Assembly: GCA_963849885.1 (NCBI GenBank)
Contig: CAWKIV010000010.1
Span: 248,001-312,000 of the forward strand
Origin: CADCTP01 sp963849885
GTDB taxonomy: Bacteria; Actinomycetota; Actinomycetes; Mycobacteriales; CADCTP01
Reading direction: 5' to 3'
DNA: 64,000 bases
This document shows positions 16,536 through 23,603 of this stretch, in pieces (position 1 is the stretch's first letter; each line of letters opens with the position of its first letter). The position numbers and the translations under genes were made by a program. A model generated the notes under the pieces. The model ran no database searches, had not been told where the DNA came from, and worked only from the letters and a program-made list of their open reading frames with translations.

Positions 16536-18194
16536 ATGAGCACTGCTTCCGACCGGACCTACGACGTCGCCATCCTCGGCTCCGGCCTCGGCGGCTCGAT
16601 GCTCGGGGCCGTGCTGGCCCGGCACGGCGCCCGGGTGCTGCTGCTGGACGCCGAGTCGCACCCGCGCTTCGCGCACGGTGAGGTGCCCACGCCGCGGTCG
16701 ATGGTGGCGCTGCGCAGCGTCGCCGAGCGGTACGGGGTGCCCGAGCTGAAGACGCTGACCTCGTTCGAGAACCTCAGCCGGATCCTCGGCCCGCAGTTCG
16801 GCATCCAGCGGCACTGGGGCTTCCTCCGGCACCGGGAGGGGGAGCGGCAGGACCCGCGCGAGGTGACCCAGTCGGTGACCCCGGCGCTGATGCACACCGC
16901 CGCGCACCTCTACCGGCAGGAGACGGACTCGCACGTCTACCACACGGCGGTCCGGTACGGCTGCACGACGCGGCAGGGCTTCCGGGTGGCCGGCCTGGAG
17001 CTGGCCGGCGACGGGGTCACCGTGGCCGGCCAGGACGGCACCGAGTACAAGGCGCGCTACCTGGTCGACGCGAGCGGCCGGCGGTCGCCGCTGGCCGAGA
17101 AGCTCGGCCTGCGGGACGGGCCGTCGCCGCTGCGGCACCGGTCCCGGATGATCTCCAGCCACCTGATCGGGGTCCGCCCCACCGACGGCGTGCTGGCCCC
17201 CCGCGGCCCCCGGGACCTGCCGCCGGTGCCGTGGCACCAGGGCAGCGTGCACCACCTCTTCGACGGCGGCTGGGTGTGGGTGACCCCGTTCGACAACACC
17301 CCGCGCTCCCGCAACCCGCTGTGCAGCGTCGGGCTGGTGCTCGACCCGGCGAAGCACCCGGCCACCGGGCGGCCCGGCGCCGACGAGGTGGCCGCCGTCA
17401 CCGCCCGCTTCCCGGACATCGCCCGGCAGCTGGACGGCGCCGCCCCGTTCCGCGAGTGGGAGGTGGTGGAGGAGGTCCCGTACGCCTCCGGGCCGCTGGT
17501 CGGGGACCGCTGGTGCCTGCTCGGGGAGAGCGCCGGCTTCGTCGACCCGCTCTTCTCCCGCAGCCTGTCCGACACCACCGAGGCGGTGAACGCGCTGGCC
17601 TGGCGGCTGATCCGGGCCATCGGCGACGACGACTTCTCGGCCGACCGGTTCGACTACGTGCAGCGGCTGCAGCACGGCCTGCTCACCTTCGACGACGACC
17701 TGGTCCGCTCGGCGTACGCGTCCTTCGACGACTACGACCTGTGGAACGCGGTGTTCCGGATCTGGGCCTGGGGCTCGGGCAGCGGCAGCTTCCGGCTGCA
17801 GTCGGCGCTCACCCGGTTCGTCGCCGACGGCAAGGACGAGCACTTCCGGGCGCTGGAGGACGTGCCGCACGTCGGCTTCTGCTGGCCGGACCACGACGGC
17901 TTCAAGGCGCTCTTCGACGACATGGTGGCCCGCTGCGAGGCGCACCGGGCCGGCACGCTGACCGGGCGGGAGGCGGCCCGGGAGCTGTTCGGGATGCTGG
18001 ACGCGGCCGACTTCGTGCCCAAGCACCTCGGCTTCGCCGAGCGGGACGAGCGCTTCCTCAACCCGACCCCGAAGAAGATCATCCGGTCCCTGCGGTGGGC
18101 CCGCACCGGCGCCGACCCGCAGGTCCGGCAGCTGCTGGTCGGCAACGTCCAGCACGCGGTCGGCTCCCGGCTGCGCGGCCGGAGGATCTTCTGA
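16536..18194 (+). CDS. flavin-dependent halogenase-like protein 2 (altered motifs)
   Basis: This 552-residue paralogue of the preceding protein aligns along its whole length, with the FAD loop GSGLGG at 15-20. The halogenase motifs are changed at the same positions: GESTIP becomes GEVPTP (48-53) and WxWxIP becomes WVWVTP (246-251). It may therefore hydroxylate or oxidise instead of halogenating, halogenate a different position, or act as a partner subunit. TGGAGGACC precedes the ATG at 16536; an upstream in-frame ATG at 16515 has no such site. The stop overlaps the flavin reductase start (TGATG), which supports shared use of reduced flavin. Confidence 0.8.
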   Translation: MSTASDRTYDVAILGSGLGGSMLGAVLARHGARVLLLDAESHPRFAHGEVPTPRSMVALRSVAERYGVPELKTLTSFENLSRILGPQFGIQRHWGFLRHREGERQDPREVTQSVTPALMHTAAHLYRQETDSHVYHTAVRYGCTTRQGFRVAGLELAGDGVTVAGQDGTEYKARYLVDASGRRSPLAEKLGLRDGPSPLRHRSRMISSHLIGVRPTDGVLAPRGPRDLPPVPWHQGSVHHLFDGGWVWVTPFDNTPRSRNPLCSVGLVLDPAKHPATGRPGADEVAAVTARFPDIARQLDGAAPFREWEVVEEVPYASGPLVGDRWCLLGESAGFVDPLFSRSLSDTTEAVNALAWRLIRAIGDDDFSADRFDYVQRLQHGLLTFDDDLVRSAYASFDDYDLWNAVFRIWAWGSGSGSFRLQSALTRFVADGKDEHFRALEDVPHVGFCWPDHDGFKALFDDMVARCEAHRAGTLTGREAARELFGMLDAADFVPKHLGFAERDERFLNPTPKKIIRSLRWARTGADPQVRQLLVGNVQHAVGSRLRGRRIF

Positions 18195-18859
18195 TGGGTG
18201 AGCTGCGGGCCCCCGGGCCGGTCGGGGCGGCGGACTCCCGCACCGTCGGCACCATGCGGCTGGTCGCCGAGATGGCCCGCGGCCGGATCGGGCGCCGGCC
18301 CGGCATCCCGTACACCACCGAGCTGGACGTGCCCGCGCCGGCCGCGTTCGGCGACGAGTTCCGCCGGGTGATGAGCGCCTTCCCCAGCGGGGTGTCGGTG
18401 GTCACCGCCCGGGACGAGGAGGGCCGGCCGCGCGGGCTGACCTGCAGCTCGCTGTGCAGCCTGTCGATGGACCCGCCGATGATGCTGGCCTGCGTCAACC
18501 GCCGCAACGGCAGCCTGGCCGCGATCCGGGCCAGCGGCGGCTTCGCCGTCAACCTGCTGCGGGCCGGGCGCAGCGCGGTGTCGGCCGAGTTCGCGTCCCC
18601 GTCGGCGGACAAGTTCTCCCGGGTGCGGTGGCGGCCCAGCCCGCGCACCGGACTGCCCTGGCTGCTGGACGACTCGCTCGCCTTCGTGGACTGCTGGCTG
18701 GTGGCCGACCTGGCCGCCGGCTCGCACACGATCCTGATCGGCCTGGTGGTGGACGGCCGGGACGTGCCGGAGACCGCGACCGGCGACGAAGCGGCCGAGG
18801 ACCGGCCGCTGGTGCACTGGCGCCGGGGCTACCACGGCTTCTCCCAGGCCGCGGACTGA
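18194..18859 (+). CDS. flavin reductase (NAD(P)H:FAD/FMN oxidoreductase)
   Basis: This 221-residue protein carries the flavin-reductase-like split-barrel domain from about residue 50: FPSGVSVVTA, GLTCSSLCSLSMDPPM, FAVNLL and the C-terminal SHTILIGLV. It supplies free reduced flavin to two-component monooxygenases and halogenases. An N-terminal extension of about 45 residues has no recognised domain. The gene overlaps halogenase-like protein 2 by one base and is separated from halogenase 1 only by it, so it most likely serves both. Confidence 0.87.
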   Translation: MGELRAPGPVGAADSRTVGTMRLVAEMARGRIGRRPGIPYTTELDVPAPAAFGDEFRRVMSAFPSGVSVVTARDEEGRPRGLTCSSLCSLSMDPPMMLACVNRRNGSLAAIRASGGFAVNLLRAGRSAVSAEFASPSADKFSRVRWRPSPRTGLPWLLDDSLAFVDCWLVADLAAGSHTILIGLVVDGRDVPETATGDEAAEDRPLVHWRRGYHGFSQAAD

Positions 18860-18878
18860 CCGGAACGGAGGGACGACG

Positions 18879-20303
18879 GTGGCCTACGACGAGCACGGCA
18901 CCCGGGCGGTGGTGCTGGGGGGCAGCCTCGCCGGCCTGTTCGCCGCGGCGGCGCTGGCCCGGCACGTCGACCGGGTCGTGCTCGTCGAGCGGGACCGGCT
19001 GCCGCTGGAGCCGCAGTGGCGGCGCGGCGTGCCGCAGGCCCGGCACGCGCACAACCTGATGACCGGCGGCCACCAGGCGATGTCCCGGCTGCTGCCCGGC
19101 ATCCGGGACGAGCTGGTCGCCGCCGGGGCGGTGTCGGTCCGGATGCCGGAGGACATGCTGCTGCTCACCGCGGGCGGCTGGATGCCGCGCTTCCCGACCC
19201 CGCTGGAGATGCTCACCTCCTCCCGCGAGCTGATCGACGCGGTGGTGCTGCGCCGGGTCCGCCGGGACCGCCGGATCGAGATCCACGAGCGCACCGAGGC
19301 CGTCGACCTCGTCCCCGGACCGGACGGCGGGGTGCGCGGGGTGCGGGTCCGGTCCCGGGAGGCCGGCTGCAGCAGCGGCTGGTCCCCGGTCCGGGAGCTG
19401 CCGGCCGACCTGGTGGTGGACGCGACCGGCCGGACCTCGCGGGCGGCGGAGTGGCTGCAGGCGCTCGGCTACGAGCCGCCCGAGGACCAGGTCGTGGACG
19501 CCCGCACCGCGTACGCGACCTGCGTCTTCGCCCCGCCGATCGGGCACAGCGCGGACTGGCGCTGCATGCTCCTGCAGCCGGCGCCGGACGCGCCCCGGCA
19601 GGGGATCATCAACCTCATCGAGGGCGGCCGGTGGATGGTGTCGCTGTCCGCGCTGGGCGGGGTCCGGCCGCCGACCGACCCCGAGGGCTTCCTGGAGTAC
19701 GCCCGGACGCTGCGCTCCCCGCTGATGTGGCAGGCGCTGCGCGACGCCCGGCCGCTGACCGCGATCTCCCGGTCCGGCCGCACCGAGAACCGGCGGCGGT
19801 TCTTCGAGCGGCTGCGCCGGTGGCCGGACGGCTACCTCGTGCTCGGCGACGCGGTGTGCGCGCTGAACCCGTCGTACGGGCAGGGCATGTCGGTGGCCGC
19901 GCAGACCGCGACCGCGCTGGACGAGGCGCTGACCGCGGCCGGCACCGTGCGCGGCGCCGCGGCCGGGCTGCGCCGGGTGGTGGCCCGGGCGGTCGACCCG
20001 GCCTGGCAGATCGCCACCAACGCCGACCTCGCCTACCCGTGGGCGCCCGGCGACAACGACCTGCGCACCCGGGTCGCGATCCGCTACCTCTACCGGATCC
20101 TCGCGGTCTGCCCGACCAGCGAGGCCGCCTCCCGGGTGCTGCTGGACATGAACCAGATGGTCGCCCCGCCCACCGCGGTCTTCCGGCCGCGGGTCGTCGC
20201 GGCCGCGCTGCGCGGGCCGCGCCGGGCTCCGGCCGGGCCGCCGCTGCGCGGGCCCCGGTCGGGCCGGCAGCCGGTGCCGGCCGGCGAACCCGCCTCCCCC
20301 TGA
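18879..20303 (+). CDS. FAD-dependent monooxygenase, polyether-epoxidase-like
   Basis: This 474-residue class A flavoprotein begins with VVLGGSLAGLFAA (dinucleotide loop) and LVERDRLP, followed by GVPQARHAHNL and, near residue 325, GDAVCALNPSYGQGM. That set of motifs resembles the MonCI/Lsd18 family of polyether epoxidases and related squalene-epoxidase-like enzymes. It probably epoxidises or hydroxylates an alkene or aromatic in the pathway. The start is a GTG after CGGAGGGACG. The Arg/Pro-rich tail after residue 425 looks non-catalytic. Substrate is unknown. Confidence 0.82.
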   Translation: MAYDEHGTRAVVLGGSLAGLFAAAALARHVDRVVLVERDRLPLEPQWRRGVPQARHAHNLMTGGHQAMSRLLPGIRDELVAAGAVSVRMPEDMLLLTAGGWMPRFPTPLEMLTSSRELIDAVVLRRVRRDRRIEIHERTEAVDLVPGPDGGVRGVRVRSREAGCSSGWSPVRELPADLVVDATGRTSRAAEWLQALGYEPPEDQVVDARTAYATCVFAPPIGHSADWRCMLLQPAPDAPRQGIINLIEGGRWMVSLSALGGVRPPTDPEGFLEYARTLRSPLMWQALRDARPLTAISRSGRTENRRRFFERLRRWPDGYLVLGDAVCALNPSYGQGMSVAAQTATALDEALTAAGTVRGAAAGLRRVVARAVDPAWQIATNADLAYPWAPGDNDLRTRVAIRYLYRILAVCPTSEAASRVLLDMNQMVAPPTAVFRPRVVAAALRGPRRAPAGPPLRGPRSGRQPVPAGEPASP

Positions 20304-20328
20304 ACTCCCCGACGCCAGGAGGTCCCCC

Positions 20329-21336
20329 GTGACTGCGCAACCCACCGCCCCGGCCACCGCCCCGGCCGCCCCCGCCGCCGCGGCCGACCCGGCCGGCGTG
20401 CCGGTGACGATCCCGGTGGCGCTGTCCGTCGGCGGCGCGGTCGAGCACGAAGTGCACGCCGAGCTGTTCCGCCCGGACGGGCCGCTGCCGCGCACGGTGC
20501 AGCTGCTGGTGCCCGGCTTCACCTACGACCACCGCTACTGGACCGTGCCGGGGCCGTACCACTACGCCGCGGCGATGGTCCGGGCCGGCTACGCGGTGCT
20601 GGCGCTGGACCGGATCGGCACCGGGGCCAGCTCGCGGCCGGCCGCCCGGGAGGTCACCGCGGACAGCAACACCGCGGTGCTGCACCAGGTGGTGCAGGCC
20701 CTGCGCGCCGGCGCGGCCGGGCTGCCGGCCTTCGACCGGGTGGTCACCGTCGGCCACTCGTACGGCGCCGGCATCGTGCTGATGGAGGCGGCCCGGCACC
20801 ACGACGTGGCCGCGGTGGTGGTCACCGGCATGCTGCACACCCAGGCGCCGCTGCACGCCCGGGCCCGGCAGATGTTCCACCAGGCCAACGACGACCCGCA
20901 GCTCGGCGGCGGGGACTACCCGGCGGACTACGCCACCCACCTGCCCGGCAAGCGGGCCCTGCTGCTGGAGGCGCCGGGCGGGGTGGACCCGGAGATCTCC
21001 GCGTACAACGAGGAGATCAAGTCCACCGCGACCATCGGGGAGGGCGACACGCTCGCCCAGACGTACGACCCGGCGCTGTCCCGGGCCGTGGACGTGCCGA
21101 CGCTGGTCGTGGTCGGGGAGTCCGACCAGCTCTTCTCCGCCGGCGAGGACGGCCGGCCGGAGATCCAGCCGGCGCTGGACCGGGAGCGGGCCTGCTTCGC
21201 GCCGGCCGCCGAGCTGGAGCTCGCGGTCGTCGCCGGCAGCGGGCACGCGCTCACCATCCACCGCACCGCCCCGGACTTCTTCGCGGTGGTCCGGGACTGG
21301 GCGGACCGCCGGCTGGGCGGTCCGGCCGGGGCATGA
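20329..21336 (+). CDS. alpha/beta hydrolase
   Basis: This 335-residue protein has an Ala/Pro-rich N-terminus of about 25 residues and then an alpha/beta-hydrolase fold. The nucleophile elbow is GHSYGAG (Ser144), the acid is likely in VVGESDQLF, and the histidine lies in GSGHALTIH. It would act as an esterase, thioesterase, lactonase or epoxide hydrolase. Following an epoxidase-like gene, an epoxide-opening or hydrolytic release role is plausible but unproven. The GTG start follows an AGGAGGT site, and the stop overlaps the antiporter start. Confidence 0.82.
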   Translation: MTAQPTAPATAPAAPAAAADPAGVPVTIPVALSVGGAVEHEVHAELFRPDGPLPRTVQLLVPGFTYDHRYWTVPGPYHYAAAMVRAGYAVLALDRIGTGASSRPAAREVTADSNTAVLHQVVQALRAGAAGLPAFDRVVTVGHSYGAGIVLMEAARHHDVAAVVVTGMLHTQAPLHARARQMFHQANDDPQLGGGDYPADYATHLPGKRALLLEAPGGVDPEISAYNEEIKSTATIGEGDTLAQTYDPALSRAVDVPTLVVVGESDQLFSAGEDGRPEIQPALDRERACFAPAAELELAVVAGSGHALTIHRTAPDFFAVVRDWADRRLGGPAGA

Positions 21337-22775
21337 CGGTCGACGCCCGCGAGCGGGCCGCGGCGGCCGACCGCGAGCGGGCCGCGGCGGTCGACCGGCG
21401 CGGCCCGGCCGGCGGCCGCATGCTGGCCGTGTACGTCGGCCTGGTGGCCGTGCCGGCCACGCTGGCGGTCGTCCTGCTCGTGGTCAACGCCGGCCGCGGC
21501 GACGGCGGCGGCGCGGTGCCCGGCGCCCACGGCGCCGACCATCCGCTGGCCCGGCTGCTGCTGGCGGTCGCGGTGGTGGTGGCGGCCTGCAAGCTGGCCG
21601 GCCGGGCGGTGGCCCGGCTGGGTCAGCCCGCCGTGATCGGCGAGATCCTCAGTGGCATCGTGCTCGGCCCGTCGGTGCTCGGCGCGCTCGCCCCCGGGGT
21701 CGCCGACGCCCTGGTGCCGCCGTCCACGCTGCCGCAGATCGGGGTGCTGGCGCAGATCGGCGTGGTGCTCTACGTCTTCCTGGCCGGCACCGAGGTGGAC
21801 GGCGCGATGCTGCGCGGCAACGGCCGGCTGGCGCTGGTGGTCAGCCACGTCAGCATCGCGCTGCCGTTCCTGCTCGGGGTGCTGCTGGCGCTGGCCGCGT
21901 ACGGGCGGCTGGCGCCGGCCGGCGTCGGCTTCCTGCCGTTCGCGCTCTTCCTCGGGGTCTCGATGAGCATCACCGCGCTGCCGGTGATGGCGCGGATCCT
22001 GCAGGACATCGGCATGCTGCGCAGCGAGATCGGCACGCTCGCGCTCACCTGCGCGCTGATCGGCGACGCGACCGCGTGGTGCCTGCTCGCGCTGGTGGTG
22101 GCGCTGGTGGTGTCGAGCTCGGTGCTGGGCGTGCTGTGGACCGTCCTGCTGGCCGCCGTCTTCGCCGCGCTGCTGCTCGGCGTGGTGCGCCCGGCGCTGG
22201 TCCGGCTGGAGCGGACCGGGCGGCTGCCGCGGCCGGCGGTGGCGGTGCCGATGGTGCTGGTCGCGGTGTTCGCGGCCGCCTCGGCCACCGAGTGGATCGG
22301 GGTGCACGCGATCTTCGGGGCGTTCCTGCTCGGGCTGGTCTTCCCGACCGGGAACGAGATGGTCCGCAAGGTGCGGGACGCCTTCCAGGGCCTGACCGGG
22401 TTGCTGCTGCTCCCGCTCTTCTTCGCCTCCACCGGGCTGAAGACCGAGATCGGGCTGCTCGGCGCGGACCCGGTGCTGTGGCTGTGGTGCCTGCTGGCGC
22501 TGGTGCTCGCCGTCGCCGGCAAGCTGGGCGGCGCGCTGCTGGCCGCCCGCTCGGTCGGCACCGCCTGGGGGCCGGCCGTGCAGATCGGCGTGCTGATGAA
22601 CTGCCGCGGCCTGACCGAGCTCATCGTCCTCGACATCGGGCTGCAGCTGGGCGTGATCGGCCCGGAGCTGTTCACCATGCTGGTGATCATGGCGCTGGTG
22701 TCGACCGCGATGGCCGCCCCGCTGGCGAAGCGGGTGGCGGTGACCAGGGTGGCGCCGGCCGCGGTGGCCGGCTGA
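21333..22775 (+). CDS. CPA2/Kef-type cation:proton antiporter
   Basis: This 480-residue membrane protein has about 12 helices and landmarks of the CPA2 monovalent cation/H+ antiporters: GQPAVIGEILSGIVLGPS, the FLAGTEVD acidic helix, SITALPVMARIL, and the C-terminal MNCRGLTELIVLDIG. Close relatives occur in several antibiotic clusters (for example polyether and enediyne loci), where ion exchange or product efflux is proposed. It lacks the cytoplasmic TrkA-N domain of Kef channels. It overlaps the hydrolase by 4 bases (ATGA), so it belongs to the same transcript. Confidence 0.87.
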   Translation: MTVDARERAAAADRERAAAVDRRGPAGGRMLAVYVGLVAVPATLAVVLLVVNAGRGDGGGAVPGAHGADHPLARLLLAVAVVVAACKLAGRAVARLGQPAVIGEILSGIVLGPSVLGALAPGVADALVPPSTLPQIGVLAQIGVVLYVFLAGTEVDGAMLRGNGRLALVVSHVSIALPFLLGVLLALAAYGRLAPAGVGFLPFALFLGVSMSITALPVMARILQDIGMLRSEIGTLALTCALIGDATAWCLLALVVALVVSSSVLGVLWTVLLAAVFAALLLGVVRPALVRLERTGRLPRPAVAVPMVLVAVFAAASATEWIGVHAIFGAFLLGLVFPTGNEMVRKVRDAFQGLTGLLLLPLFFASTGLKTEIGLLGADPVLWLWCLLALVLAVAGKLGGALLAARSVGTAWGPAVQIGVLMNCRGLTELIVLDIGLQLGVIGPELFTMLVIMALVSTAMAAPLAKRVAVTRVAPAAVAG

Positions 22776-22793
22776 CGGAGAGGAACAGCCGAC

Positions 22794-23411
22794 ATGGGTA
22801 GCGCGACCAGCACGACCGAGGGCACCGGCCGGCCGGGCGGCGGCACGGACGGCCCGGACGCCACCGGGCAGGCCGTGCTGGCCGCGACGCTCGAGCTGTG
22901 CCGGGTGCAGCCGCCGGTCCGGATCGACCTGGCCGCCATCGCCGGCCGGGCCGGGGTGGCCGAGGCCGACGTGCTGGCCCGCTGGCCGTCCGCCGAGGCG
23001 GTGCTGCTGGACGCGCTCAAGGGCGAGGTGGCACCCGCGCTGGTCTTCCCGGACACCGGCGACTTCGCCGCCGACCTGCGGGCCCAGCTGGTCGCCATCG
23101 CCGGCGTGTTCGCCGACCCGGCGGTCGGGCCGCGGCTGGTCGCGCTGGCCGGCGCGGCCGGCCGGGACCCGGTCATCGCCCGGGCCTTCGCCGAGCGGGT
23201 CTTCAAGCCCAACCGGATGCTGTCCCGGCGCCGCTTCGAGCAGGCCCGGGCGGCCGGCCAGCTGCGCCCCGAGGTGGACGTGGACGCCGGCATCGACCTC
23301 GCCTTCGGGCCGCTGTGGTTCCGGCTCCTGCTGGGCACCGCGCCGCTGTCCGCGGACTACGCGGCCGCGGTCGCCGAGCTCGCCCTGGCCGGGCTGGCGC
23401 CGGCCCGCTGA
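22794..23411 (+). CDS. TetR/AcrR-family transcriptional regulator
   Basis: This 205-residue protein has a disordered Gly/Thr-rich N-terminus and then a TetR helix-turn-helix around residues 24-72 (IDLAAIAGRAGVAEADVLARWPSAEAVLLDAL). The C-terminal half (FADPAVGPRLVALAGAA, FGPLWFRLLLGT) matches the TetR C-terminal ligand domain of actinobacterial regulators. It is the last gene of the tailoring/transport transcript and most likely represses export or the cluster in response to a small ligand. Start chosen after CGGAGAGGAAC. Confidence 0.82.
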   Translation: MGSATSTTEGTGRPGGGTDGPDATGQAVLAATLELCRVQPPVRIDLAAIAGRAGVAEADVLARWPSAEAVLLDALKGEVAPALVFPDTGDFAADLRAQLVAIAGVFADPAVGPRLVALAGAAGRDPVIARAFAERVFKPNRMLSRRRFEQARAAGQLRPEVDVDAGIDLAFGPLWFRLLLGTAPLSADYAAAVAELALAGLAPAR

Positions 23412-23603
23412 GCCGTTCGCGGGGGTATGTCCACCGCCGTATCAACCGAGCGTCAATGATTCGTCACCCAAACGGGCAGTAATTGGAGCCGTATGTCCCT
23501 TTAACCCGCATGGCGGTTCCTCCTGTCCGGTTCGCCTGTTTACGATCTCCGCGGCGTAGCACCCGGCGGTGTCGGGGGTGGGCACGCCCAAGTGGAGGCA
23601 CTC
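23412..23603 (+). promoter_or_regulatory. lower-GC regulatory gap before the LuxR-type regulator gene
   Basis: This 192-base gap is clearly less GC-rich than its surroundings. It holds a TACGAT hexamer at 23541-23546 that fits a TANNNT -10 box, 58 bases ahead of the regulator start, and a GGAGG ribosome site at 23594-23598. No convincing -35 box or operator palindrome was found. Confidence 0.35.

Noticed and set aside
13683..18155. A 1490-codon open frame on the minus strand opposite the SnoaL and halogenase genes.
   Set aside because: It is the high-GC antisense shadow of well-supported plus-strand genes and shows no domain or start site. The same holds for the other long antisense frames.
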